A program made the position numbers and the translations under genes. A stretch of 39,381 nt of DNA, from positions 1 to 39,381 of the IMG/VR virus record IMGVR_UViG_3300046512_000365; one strand, 5' to 3'. Each line of letters opens with the position of its first letter. The first letter of the stretch is position 1. This document shows, piece after piece, positions 8,362 through 16,411 of this stretch. This DNA comes from a virus. Under the pieces are notes generated by a model that was not told where the DNA came from, ran no database searches, and was given only the letters and a program-made list of their open reading frames with translations.

Positions 8362-11300
8362 AGCTGTTGCACCCGATAATAGTCGCCCAGCATCGCGCCG
8401 CCGCTCGTGCCGCCGCTGCTATTCGCCCCTTGTCGCGTCAGCGCCTGGAGGGACTCGTCGATGCTGGACAGATAGTCCACCTGCTGCGCCGAGAGATCGT
8501 TGGCCTTGTCGAGCTTGGTGTTGGTCGCAACCTGCTCTCCCTGCGCGGCCCTGATCCGTTCATTTTCGGCCTTGATGACGGCTTCGGCAGCATCAATCGC
8601 AGTCGTGCGATCAGCCGCATATTCGCTGCCTGCCGTGCCCAGATTATCGCGGGACAGTTCGACAAGCGATCGCGTCAACGACGCCAGCTTATCTGCTGCG
8701 CCGTCTTTACCTTCCTCGGCATCGGCGCGGGCGGTGGCGATCTGGCCGAGCAGCGCGGTGCGCTGGTCCATCACGGAGCCTTCCGACAGATTGCCGAACT
8801 TCATTTCATCAAGGAAGGCCTGAAGCGATCCGACGCGGTCGGTCAAAATCTGGTCGACCAGGGCGGCGCGATCTTCCGCATTCTTCTTTTCGATCGCGAC
8901 TACGTCGAAGCCGTACTGGTTCGCGATGCGCAGCCGCTCTTTGGCTTGCACTTCGAACGCTTTGAATGCAGCGGCCATTTCACTGCCCAGACCACCGAGC
9001 AGATTTTCTACGTCTTGCACCTTCAGGGCTTCGGTCAGCGCCTGATTGATGTCGGTCGATGAGCGGAGCGCGCGGGATACCGCGTCGGACAAGCCCGTAA
9101 CCGCGCCCTGGGAAACGGCCAGTTGAATGGCATAGGCGATGGCACCAGCCTGATCGTCATCAAACTCCGTCGCCCCCTTGGCGGTTTTCAGCGAGCCTGT
9201 GCCAGTGCGGACTCGCCAGTCGCCATGGCGCTGGCCGATTGTCACGTTGAACGCGCCGATCGCGCCGCCCAACGTGTTGGCTATCTGCGCCAGGCCATCT
9301 TGCACGCTATCGGCCGCGCCGGATGCCGCCTGCCTGAATTGCGAGCTATTACCTGACAACGATGCATCGCCATCAACGCTGGTGATGTTTGCAGCGCCGG
9401 TCTTGGTCTTCTTGAGCAGGCCGCCCACCACGCTGCCCACGATCCCGCCCGCGATCGAGCCTATTGGCCCCGCGAACGACCCGAGCGTTTTTGACAGCAA
9501 TTCTTCTGCGGCCGCGCCGCCGATCGCTCCGCCAAGCATGCCGCCAGTGCCGCTACCCCTGACACCGAACATGCCGGTAGCTAGCCCGCCCGCCATGCCG
9601 CCCACCGCGCCATAACCCGTTACCTTGCCGAGCGTTTCGCCCAGCGATTTGTTGAATAGCCCCTTGTCACCGAAGATATCGGTGAAGACAGATTGCAAGC
9701 CGCCTTTCAGGTCGTCGAAGACGCCTTCGAACCCCTCGCGAAACCCGCTCTTCAATTCCTTCAGAAGGTCAGGCTTGCTGCCGGTAACGGTGATGGACGT
9801 GTCGTTCGGATCGAAAGCCTTACCGTCGTCGCCGACGATCCATCCAGCGGGAACGGCAGTGGACGCGCCGGTAATTTGCCCGGTCGCGGTTGCCGCCGCC
9901 TTGCCCAGGTCAAGGATGTCCCTCGACGTCTTATCGATATTTTTCGATGCACCACCGACAGCATCGGCCAGCTTATCGCCTGCCTTGCTGATCTTGTCGC
10001 CGCCCGTGATCTGGTCTTCAAGGTCGCGGAACAGGCCACCGAACAGCTTTTCCGTCGCGACTTCCGAAAACAGGCGGTCGAACACGTCCAGGCTGCGCTT
10101 GGCAAAATCGCCCAGCGCCTTCGGCCCGTCCTGGCGCAAATCCTGAAGCGTCAGGCGGACATTTTCCCGCATGTCTCCGATAGCGGAAAGGAAGACCTGC
10201 TGGACCTGCTGCTGGACGCGCATTTCGCGCGTCTGCTGGCGCATGACCTCCAGATTGTCATAAAGCGCACGGACTTGATCAGCCGTAACCCCGCGCCGCG
10301 CGAGGGCACTGGCAAGCTGGTCCTCGCTTTCCACGCCCATCTTGTCCATGAGCGAATAGGTAAGTTGCAGGGCATCGGCGTCCGCATAGCGACCGGCCAC
10401 CTGCAATTTGCCTAGCTCGATCTGGCGCTGCTGGCTTGTGAGCATGTCCAGAAACGGGCGGACCAGGCTCTCTTGGATGACGGGCTTCAACGCCTCGGCA
10501 TCGCCCTTGATCTTGGCGAATTCAGCCCGCTGTGCCGCCGTCAGATTTTTCGATTTGGCGAGGCGCTGGTTGATATCGTCGACAAGCGCATCGATCGAAC
10601 GGGTCGCCTGCGCCGCGCGATCGATGTCGCGAGGCGCAGTGTCATATTCGCTGGAGAGCCGGGCGACTGCCTCGGCGGCCCGATCGCTGAAATTCGCCAG
10701 ACGTTCGGCCTCGCGCGCCGCCTTCTCTGCGCTGTTGTCCTTCTTTGGCTTGCGGCGATCGGGCTGGCGCAGCCCCGGCGCAAGCTCGCCATCGGTCAGC
10801 GACTTGTCGATCAGCGCGCTGGTGGCTTCCTTCGCGGTCGAAGATGCGAGGTTGACGATATACTGGCGAAATTCGTCGGCCGTGGTGTTTGCGCCGGAAA
10901 AGTCGATCTTCTCGCTCTTGGCGAGGATATCCATTAGGGCATCGCTGCGTTTTGACGCATCCGTCAGCCGCGACGCGATTTGCGCCTGCCGTGCCAGCCC
11001 GCTGATCGCGCTGCCTTCGAAGCTCGCACCAACCTGCCCACCGGCATAACCCGCCCCCGCGATCGGCGTGGCACGAACGGTGCGGATGTCCCGCGCCGCC
11101 ACGGCCAAGCCATTGGTCGCGTCCAGCCGCTCTTTCTGAGCCTCCGCTCGCAGATTGATCGCCATCAGCCGGGCGTTGATCAACAGCAATTCATTCTGCG
11201 ATTTGATCTTGCCAGTGGTCAGGTCAAACATCTGGCCAAGAAGGCCTTGCGCATCCGCCAACCCACTCGCACCGATCTTCGCGACGTCGGCCGCCTCGCC

Positions 11301-11984
11301 CGCTTTCAGCAGGGTCGATACCAACGTCGATCCGATGGCGACCGCGACACCAAGGGCGATGCCCCACGGCCCGCCCAGAAACGAGGCAAGACCGGCAAGC
11401 TTGCCCTTGGTGCCCTCGGCCGACTGCGCGATCAGCGCGATGGCTGACGCCAACTGGCCCGATTGCTGCGCAAAAATGACGCTAAGCCGCGATCCACTTG
11501 CATAGCTTGCGGCGATATCCTGCACTTGGAAGCCGACCTGCTGCCAGCCAATGCGTTGAAGGCCCAAGTTGCGGGTGACGACATCGGACGCTTCGGCCTG
11601 GCGCTTTGCCGCCCGGACTTGCGCTTCCGATCGCGTGGACAGGTCGGTAAGCTGGAAAGCCGCCTTTCGCGACTCGGTCGCCATCGCCCCTACAGACGTG
11701 GCTGCTCGGTCCAGCACCCCGCCCATGTCGCGCGCGCCTGCCGAAACACCCCGGTTGGAAATGGCCAGCGCGTTGTTTGCTTCGGTCGATGTCCTGGCGG
11801 TGCTGGCGGCCGACTGTTGCGCGTCAGCGGCGCTGCCAGTGGCCTGCGACAGATCCCGCGCAGCTTCGGCCGCGCCCTTCTGCGCGGTGCGGAGCAGGTC
11901 CAGTTCTGCCCTGGACAGCTTAAGCTGGCCAACCAGGCCGGAACCATCCGCGTTAAGGCGAACGCCGACGACGATCTGGGTCAT
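8358..11984 (-). CDS. Phage tail tape-measure protein
   Basis: A 1208-residue protein that sets tail length and is ejected with the DNA. It shows the usual tape-measure layout: a coiled, Ala/Gln/Arg-rich N-terminus, hydrophobic segments around residues 165-235, long helical stretches rich in Ala, Asp, Lys and Arg, and a second Gly-rich membrane-like region around 800-870. It lies directly downstream of the DUF1799 chaperone and upstream of the tail-tip gene, the standard siphophage order. At the rule of thumb of about 0.15 nm per residue the tail would be near 180 nm. It is coupled to both neighbours by 4-bp overlaps. Confidence 0.93.
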   Translation of the reverse strand: MTQIVVGVRLNADGSGLVGQLKLSRAELDLLRTAQKGAAEAARDLSQATGSAADAQQSAASTARTSTEANNALAISNRGVSAGARDMGGVLDRAATSVGAMATESRKAAFQLTDLSTRSEAQVRAAKRQAEASDVVTRNLGLQRIGWQQVGFQVQDIAASYASGSRLSVIFAQQSGQLASAIALIAQSAEGTKGKLAGLASFLGGPWGIALGVAVAIGSTLVSTLLKAGEAADVAKIGASGLADAQGLLGQMFDLTTGKIKSQNELLLINARLMAINLRAEAQKERLDATNGLAVAARDIRTVRATPIAGAGYAGGQVGASFEGSAISGLARQAQIASRLTDASKRSDALMDILAKSEKIDFSGANTTADEFRQYIVNLASSTAKEATSALIDKSLTDGELAPGLRQPDRRKPKKDNSAEKAAREAERLANFSDRAAEAVARLSSEYDTAPRDIDRAAQATRSIDALVDDINQRLAKSKNLTAAQRAEFAKIKGDAEALKPVIQESLVRPFLDMLTSQQRQIELGKLQVAGRYADADALQLTYSLMDKMGVESEDQLASALARRGVTADQVRALYDNLEVMRQQTREMRVQQQVQQVFLSAIGDMRENVRLTLQDLRQDGPKALGDFAKRSLDVFDRLFSEVATEKLFGGLFRDLEDQITGGDKISKAGDKLADAVGGASKNIDKTSRDILDLGKAAATATGQITGASTAVPAGWIVGDDGKAFDPNDTSITVTGSKPDLLKELKSGFREGFEGVFDDLKGGLQSVFTDIFGDKGLFNKSLGETLGKVTGYGAVGGMAGGLATGMFGVRGSGTGGMLGGAIGGAAAEELLSKTLGSFAGPIGSIAGGIVGSVVGGLLKKTKTGAANITSVDGDASLSGNSSQFRQAASGAADSVQDGLAQIANTLGGAIGAFNVTIGQRHGDWRVRTGTGSLKTAKGATEFDDDQAGAIAYAIQLAVSQGAVTGLSDAVSRALRSSTDINQALTEALKVQDVENLLGGLGSEMAAAFKAFEVQAKERLRIANQYGFDVVAIEKKNAEDRAALVDQILTDRVGSLQAFLDEMKFGNLSEGSVMDQRTALLGQIATARADAEEGKDGAADKLASLTRSLVELSRDNLGTAGSEYAADRTTAIDAAEAVIKAENERIRAAQGEQVATNTKLDKANDLSAQQVDYLSSIDESLQALTRQGANSSGGTSGGAMLGDYYRVQQL

Positions 11985-12274
11985 CGCGCGGCCCTCGCAA
12001 ATTCAGCAAGAGCGGCGCGTTCCATCAACTGGATGTCCGCAAACATCGCCGGAGAGAAGGGCAAGCCCATATTGTCAGCCGTGGGCCGGATTACATCATA
12101 GCGAATGCCCAGGCGCGCGCCGGTCATCCCATGGCGGTCCCACTGGGTACCAAGCGCGGCGAATAGCGAGAAAGAGAGCGCTTCGTCGGGGGCGAGGACA
12201 ATTTCGCCCGGCCGATCGACCGTGCCTGCGAGCCGGTCCAGCATCCATTGCGGCATAATGGCGGCACGGGTCAT
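11981..12274 (-). CDS. DUF1799-family tail assembly chaperone, downstream part (T-like)
   Basis: A 97-residue protein resembling the DUF1799 family, which occupies the lambda gpT-like position next to the tape-measure gene. It may be made in two ways. It has its own ATG with AAGGA about 11 nt upstream. The frame is also fully open upstream to the slippery heptamer at 12340-12346, so a -1 shift by ribosomes on the preceding gene would yield a G-T style fusion through a linker of about 24 residues. The conserved core (DEALSFSLFAALGTQW) is Trp/Leu/Phe-rich. Its stop overlaps the tape-measure start. Confidence 0.82.
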   Translation of the reverse strand: MTRAAIMPQWMLDRLAGTVDRPGEIVLAPDEALSFSLFAALGTQWDRHGMTGARLGIRYDVIRPTADNMGLPFSPAMFADIQLMERAALAEFARAAR

Positions 12275-12336
12275 GGGGTCTTCGTTCCTTCGGGTCGCGC
12301 CGCCGCGCCCGCTGGCCCAAGCGCGCGCGGCGGCTT

Positions 12337-12747
12337 TCAGTTTCCCGCGCGGACCTCGGCGCGGCCCGCCCGGCAGTCGGCGTAGGCGGACAAAATGGAG
12401 GGGAAGACATTGGGAACGCGCAGCAACGTGGCGAAATTGGCCTCATTGAACGGCCATGCTTCACCGTTCGCGCCAGCCACCAGCCGCCAATCGCTGACGA
12501 TCGGCATCAGGCCGCGCTGCATGAGGACGCTAGGCGTGGGACGATCCACAGGAGCCTTGTCCGCGTCGTCCGCTTCCTGTTTCCCGGCGAGAATAAGGTT
12601 GGTCGTGCGCGCGAAATCGTCGATCGCGTCCTCGTCGAGAATGCGGAACCGCAGTTCGATCTTGTTTTCGATGACCGCGCCATCCTCCGTGACGCCCGCA
12701 AATAACACAGGCCACCAGACAAGGATTTCAGGAACGACTTTGAACAT
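12337..12747 (-). CDS. Tail assembly chaperone, upstream part (G-like)
   Basis: A 136-residue protein encoded between the tail tube and the DUF1799 gene, the position of lambda gpG or TAC proteins that coat the tape measure during tail assembly. The chosen start at 12747 is preceded by AAGGA with 9 nt spacing; the longer reading to 12816 overlaps the tail-tube gene and is less likely. The last codons before TGA are GCG GGA AAC, containing the X-XXY-YYZ heptamer G GGA AAC, so a fraction of ribosomes is expected to shift -1 into the next gene. There is an acidic patch (residues 46-65) and a conserved-looking VPNVFPSIL motif near the C-terminus. Confidence 0.82.
   Translation of the reverse strand: MFKVVPEILVWWPVLFAGVTEDGAVIENKIELRFRILDEDAIDDFARTTNLILAGKQEADDADKAPVDRPTPSVLMQRGLMPIVSDWRLVAGANGEAWPFNEANFATLLRVPNVFPSILSAYADCRAGRAEVRAGN
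12340..12346 (-). promoter_or_regulatory. Slippery heptamer for programmed -1 frameshift
   Basis: On the minus strand the last sense codons of the G-like gene are GCG GGA AAC followed by TGA. GGGAAAC is in the correct phase (G GGA AAC) for tandem slippage to GGG AAA; lambda uses GGGAAAG at its G-GT site. After slippage the codons continue CTG AAA GCC GCC without a stop down to the ATG of the DUF1799 gene at 12274, in frame. I checked each codon from 12340 to 12274. The downstream sequence is very GC-rich (12293-12330), which could form stimulatory structure. Confidence 0.82.
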
Positions 12748-12781
12748 GGACGATGATCCTTGGGAATAGGTAGGGAAGCCG

Positions 12782-13720
12782 CTATTTCGCGGTGATTGTG
12801 AAGTCCGCCGATCCACCCTCGACCGTGTGACGCAGAGCGAGTGTCCACATCAGCGTGTCGTCTTCGTTGCTTTCGGTGATGTCGGTCACCTGCACCTTGG
12901 TAGACGCGGCCTGGAAAATATTGCCCGCCGCTCGGCCATGGATGAGCGACCAGTTGACGAGACTGCCCGTGCGCAGGGTCTGGATGTAGTTTTTGGTCGC
13001 GATGTCTGGCGCTTCGATGACCGCCGTCGAGGTGAAGCTGTGATTGCCACGGCGGACATAACGCTTGCCCACGAGGTTGCGCATGGCCGTGGCAACACCG
13101 GCGTCGGCGCGCCAAGACCGCAGGGCGGGCGCATGGCCGTCCAACAGGAAATCGGTATTGTCGATATTGACCTCAAGTGGCTGCTTCCAGCGCGTCATGT
13201 CGGGCGCGCCGGGTGCAGTCTTGTCGAACGGGGTCGCGGCCGGGATCAAACCCATCCAGTTGAAGCCAATGAATGGATAAGCGCCTGCCGTGAAATCGAG
13301 CGTGAAACTGCCAACCATGCCCACAGATTTCCGGCGTTGGTCACTCATGAAATCATATTGGCTAAGCGAAGTGGCGTTGACGCCCGGCGCGGCGAAGTTC
13401 TGCACCGCATCCTGTCCTGCCGTCAGCACCGGTGCAGCCATGCCGCAACCCTCCAGCAGTTCCATCCAAGCTGGAGCAGTGCCAGCCGTGCCGGACCCTG
13501 CGATCTCAACCTCGTAAGTAGTGGTACGCCGCTCGTTGCTGGGCACCGAGGCGAGCGCGCCGAACACGCGCGTATCGAGATTGCGCTCGATCCGGTCCAT
13601 ATCGACAGGCTTGCCGGAATAATTTCGCGTCAGAATGCCGTTGGCAGCGGCCGTAGGCACGATATCCACGCCGTAGGTGGCTTCTTTTTTCGCAAGGACG
13701 ACTGCGACCCAATCAACCAT
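12782..13720 (-). CDS. Phage tail tube (major tail) protein
   Basis: A 312-residue protein rich in Thr, Gly, Ala and beta-strand patterns, located between the tail terminator and the tail chaperones, as expected for the major tail tube subunit of siphophages. The N-terminus (WVAVVLAKKEATYGVD) is typical of tail tube proteins, and the C-terminal half contains Ig-like beta repeats ending in a Thr-rich strand. The start ATG at 13720 has GGAG about 9 nt upstream. A gap of 34 bp separates it from the chaperone gene. There is no sheath gene next to it, supporting a non-contractile tail. Confidence 0.83.
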   Translation of the reverse strand: MVDWVAVVLAKKEATYGVDIVPTAAANGILTRNYSGKPVDMDRIERNLDTRVFGALASVPSNERRTTTYEVEIAGSGTAGTAPAWMELLEGCGMAAPVLTAGQDAVQNFAAPGVNATSLSQYDFMSDQRRKSVGMVGSFTLDFTAGAYPFIGFNWMGLIPAATPFDKTAPGAPDMTRWKQPLEVNIDNTDFLLDGHAPALRSWRADAGVATAMRNLVGKRYVRRGNHSFTSTAVIEAPDIATKNYIQTLRTGSLVNWSLIHGRAAGNIFQAASTKVQVTDITESNEDDTLMWTLALRHTVEGGSADFTITAK

Positions 13721-13928
13721 TGGTGTTCTCCGTGTTCAGGTCGAGCCAGGCGTCTGGATCGACATTCGGGTCGGGCTTGCCCAATTCCGACAAAGCGCGA
13801 TCCCGCGCAGGGCCGGACAGCGGCAAGCCGTACTCGTCCAATTGACGACCCATCGCGTCCGTCGGGCGCGGCCGAGTGGGCTGTTCCTGGGTCGTTTCAA
13901 CCGTCATCTTTGCTGTCCGCCGCCTCAT
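13713..13928 (-). CDS. Small hypothetical protein of the tail operon
   Basis: A 71-residue hydrophilic protein, rich in Pro, Asp, Arg and Asn, probably largely disordered. Its ATG at 13928 overlaps the upstream stop (ATGA); an internal ATG at 13907 is an alternative. It overlaps the tail-tube start by 8 bp. No family was recognised. The compact overlaps on both sides support that it is translated. Confidence 0.6.
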   Translation of the reverse strand: MRRRTAKMTVETTQEQPTRPRPTDAMGRQLDEYGLPLSGPARDRALSELGKPDPNVDPDAWLDLNTENTNG

Positions 13929-14347
13929 TGACTTTGCTTCCGAATGTGAGATGAAGCCTTAAAGGTGATCAGCCACGCCACCCGGTATCCGTCGGTGGAG
14001 ATCAGCCTCCCCCCGCCATATTCCGTAGGGCGCGACGCCTCTGGGTGGGTCCAACCGACCAGCGCGTCGATCACGCGATCCACATCCCGCTTGAGGCTGT
14101 CGTCGATCGCATGGCCGGTGCGCTTCTGCCCCTCCACGACCACGATGATCCCAAATGTCTCATCGACCTTCTGGTCTATTACCCCGCTCATGCGGTTGGG
14201 CAGGGCGCTATCGCCCTGCGGCACTACGAACAGGGCGGGCACCGCGCGTGGCGCTTCCGTCAGGCCTGCCCATTCGAGCAAGCCACTCACCGTTTTGAAC
14301 CCGGCGTAGTCAGTGAGATGATCAACGATCGGCTGTTGGGCGATCAT
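13925..14347 (-). CDS. Tail terminator-like protein (Mu gp37 position)
   Basis: A 140-residue protein with the order and size of phage tail terminator/minor tail U-like proteins, which cap the tube and join tail to head. It starts with a helix (VDHLTDYAGFKTVSGLLEW), followed by beta strands including an IIVVVEGQ segment and a C-terminal VAWLITFKA strand, the usual layout of that fold. Upstream is the Mu G-like virion morphogenesis gene, overlapped by 4 bp. The assignment combines position, length and fold pattern. Confidence 0.7.
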   Translation of the reverse strand: MIAQQPIVDHLTDYAGFKTVSGLLEWAGLTEAPRAVPALFVVPQGDSALPNRMSGVIDQKVDETFGIIVVVEGQKRTGHAIDDSLKRDVDRVIDALVGWTHPEASRPTEYGGGRLISTDGYRVAWLITFKASSHIRKQSQ

Positions 14348-14853
14348 GTGCCTTCCTTTGCAAACAGGTCGCGGACGAAATCGGTCATCACCTCCCCGAC
14401 CGTCCGCTCTTCTTCCGGCCCGAAGCCGACATATTGGCGCTTGGGCATGACGACCTGGGCGACGAGGCGGCCGCCGAACGACAGCGCCTTCTTCTCGCGC
14501 GGCTTGATCGTCCCGCCCTCATTGTGGATGCGCGCATATTTGGCAGGGCCAGCGGTCTTCAGGACGCCGACCTGCGCAAAGTCCGATCCGAAATCTGGTA
14601 CGACGGCGTTGAGCAAGTGCCGGTCAAGCTGGAGCAATGGGCGTTCCGGATCGACATTGCCGCGCCGTTTCGTCCAAGGCGCGCCGAACGGATCGCGTTC
14701 CTGGGCGAAACGGCCCCGCACATGGTCCATCCACTCTCCGGCAATCTCGCCCATGGGCCGCCGCATGTCCGCGCCTTCCTTGACGGCGCGGGACAGGGCA
14801 GCGTCGAGAGCCGCATCATCGAGCTTGACCGTGAGGTCGAACCCGGCGCTCAT
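14344..14853 (-). CDS. Phage virion morphogenesis protein (Mu gpG / tail completion family)
   Basis: A 169-residue protein resembling Phage_tail_S/Mu gpG proteins, needed to complete tail and head joining. It shows the family layout: an N-terminal helix pair with a GEIAGEWMDHVRGRFAQERDPFG segment (about residues 36-58), a W-KRRGN turn, LLNAVVP, a Tyr/Ala-rich IHNEGG segment, and a basic K-KALSFGG strand. It lies between the DUF1320 connector gene and the terminator-like gene, as in Mu-type phages. Overlaps of a few bases at both ends show tight coupling. Confidence 0.85.
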   Translation of the reverse strand: MSAGFDLTVKLDDAALDAALSRAVKEGADMRRPMGEIAGEWMDHVRGRFAQERDPFGAPWTKRRGNVDPERPLLQLDRHLLNAVVPDFGSDFAQVGVLKTAGPAKYARIHNEGGTIKPREKKALSFGGRLVAQVVMPKRQYVGFGPEEERTVGEVMTDFVRDLFAKEGT

Positions 14854-15578
14854 CAGTAACCCGCCAATCCGTCGGGATAGGCTCGACGGCCGGGCACGAT
14901 CAGGATCGGGTTGTCGCTGACTGCCTGCGCAGGCGGGGTCGCGACAGGGATTGGCATCGTGCCGGACTGGATGCGCTCCAACATCCGCGTTGATGCCTGC
15001 GCCTGCTTCTCTATCCCATCGGGCGCACCGGCCGGATAGAGCGCCGCCATCGCAAGATCGCCCACGATCTTCTTGACGATCAGCGGTACGTCCACCAGCG
15101 GCACCGCATATAGCGCGGCGATATGGGCATCGGCCGTCGCCTGAGCGTTGACCAGGGCATTGATCAGCATCGCGCGATCGACCCGGCCGGACCCGTCAGC
15201 GTCGGTGGCCCGCACAATTTCAGGCAGGCCAAAGCGCGCGATGAAATCAGCGATCGACAGATAGGGCGCGCCGCCATCGGGCATCGCCCAGACGGCGTCG
15301 ATCACGACGATTTCCAGTTCCGTTTCAGCGCGCTGACCATCGGCATCGTCAGCAACAGCCGTGATAAGATAACGCTCACCATCCGTCCCCCCGGCGATGG
15401 CGAGCGTTACCGCACCGGCGAAAAGCTGGGGCACGACTCCCAACTCCGCCGCGCCCGCGACCAGCCCTCTGGCCACGGAGCCGACCGAGTGCAGCGCCGT
15501 GATAGTCGACACACCGTTGAAGGTGATCGACCGGCGCAACTCATCGGCCGGTTGCTTCAGGATCGTTTCAAAGGCCAT
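14853..15578 (-). CDS. DUF1320 (Mu gp36-like) head-tail connector with extra N-terminal domain
   Basis: The protein is 241 residues if read from the ATG at 15578, which I prefer because it overlaps the preceding small membrane ORF by 11 bp; the longer reading to 15656 runs through that ORF. The C-terminal part, from about YLSIADFIARFG onward, matches the Mu gp36/DUF1320 pattern, including the DGSGRVDRAMLINALVNAQATAD segment with later helices. The N-terminal 100 residues form a beta-rich domain not present in Mu gp36 and recall phage fibre/tail adaptor domains. It may be a fusion of two connector-region proteins. Confidence 0.78.
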   Translation of the reverse strand: MAFETILKQPADELRRSITFNGVSTITALHSVGSVARGLVAGAAELGVVPQLFAGAVTLAIAGGTDGERYLITAVADDADGQRAETELEIVVIDAVWAMPDGGAPYLSIADFIARFGLPEIVRATDADGSGRVDRAMLINALVNAQATADAHIAALYAVPLVDVPLIVKKIVGDLAMAALYPAGAPDGIEKQAQASTRMLERIQSGTMPIPVATPPAQAVSDNPILIVPGRRAYPDGLAGY

Positions 15579-15774
15579 GAAAGCCCGCGAAAAACGGGAC
15601 GATGGCGACCACCATCCAGAAAACGAGGGCAAGGCCGAAAATGCCAGCCCCGCCATCGAATAGGCGCGATGGCCATGCTTGGCGGGCTGGCGTCATCAGC
15701 CACGACGCGCCGAGCATGACCAGTAGGCCAAGCGCTGTCAGCGCCACAGCCAGACACAGCATGGGCGACATCAT
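15568..15774 (-). CDS. Small two-helix membrane protein inside the head-tail operon
   Basis: A 68-residue protein with two strong hydrophobic segments at about residues 5-27 and 42-65, separated by a short basic loop (R-QAWPSR). It overlaps the gene upstream by 4 bp (ATGA) and the DUF1320 gene downstream by 11 bp, so it is part of the structural transcript. It has holin-like size and topology but lies far from the endolysin. A role as second holin, antiholin or envelope-interacting factor is possible; no family was recognised. Confidence 0.65.
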   Translation of the reverse strand: MMSPMLCLAVALTALGLLVMLGASWLMTPARQAWPSRLFDGGAGIFGLALVFWMVVAIVPFFAGFHGL

Positions 15775-16337
15775 TTCGCGGCTGCCTTAGCCTTACGAAC
15801 AGGCTTTTCCTGTGCGGTGCCTGCCGCAATCGTCTCAACAGGGGACACGGTCGTAACAGGCTGCATACCTGCAGCGGGCTGCGCATTCGCTTCCTCGGCG
15901 GGTTCGGCGTCGGCAGAGCCGTCCAGGGAGACGATCCCGCTGAGCAGCGCTGGGCCGAGGCGACCCTCTCCAACACGGGCGCTCAGCTCGTCGAGCAGCG
16001 CATCGTTGGGAAAATCGACCAAAACGTCGTCGGCCTGATCGGGAAGACCTTCACCGACGAAAAAGACAAGGCCGCCCAAGTCTCCGATAGCGTCGACCAA
16101 TGCGTGTCGATCGGTGACTGCTACCACGGCGATAGGCGGAAGCAGGCGATCTTCCATCGACGACCAGTCCAGATCGATCGTAACGTCGGCGTCGGTCGGC
16201 ACAACGGCATCCATGTCGAGCAGGTCGAGCGCCACACCTACAGATAACGCTACGACTTCCCCGATCCCTACTGGCCTCCGCTGACCGTCTGCGCGGGGCA
16301 GGCCACGAACCGGTGTCTTCACTTCAAAATTCTGCAT
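15771..16337 (-). CDS. Hypothetical acidic protein between capsid and connector genes
   Basis: A 188-residue acidic protein. Its N-terminal 130 residues are globular with several hydrophobic strands; the last 55 residues are low-complexity Ala/Pro/Glu and end in a very basic Lys/Ala tail. It occupies the place of the FluMu HI1506-like gene in Mu-type phages, between the major capsid protein and DUF1320, but I cannot confirm homology by eye. A basic Lys/Ala tail is compatible with DNA or capsid-interior binding. Confidence 0.65.
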   Translation of the reverse strand: MQNFEVKTPVRGLPRADGQRRPVGIGEVVALSVGVALDLLDMDAVVPTDADVTIDLDWSSMEDRLLPPIAVVAVTDRHALVDAIGDLGGLVFFVGEGLPDQADDVLVDFPNDALLDELSARVGEGRLGPALLSGIVSLDGSADAEPAEEANAQPAAGMQPVTTVSPVETIAAGTAQEKPVRKAKAAAK

Positions 16338-16411
16338 GGGGAAGCTCCTGATCTAAGGGGAGATGCTGGCGGGGGCAGTGCAGCGCCCCCGCCAGACCAG
16401 AGGCGCAAGGA

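Noticed and set aside
12096-12464. 122-codon open frame spanning the chaperone genes
   Set aside because: It is in the third frame of the minus strand, not the one reached by a -1 shift at GGGAAAC, and its composition is Arg/Pro-rich.
13985-14002. GTATCCG-TCGG-TGGAGAT, similar to the late-activator dyad
   Set aside because: It lies inside the tail-terminator gene, where it encodes part of LISTDGYR, lacks the intact second half, and no operon starts nearby. Treated as chance.
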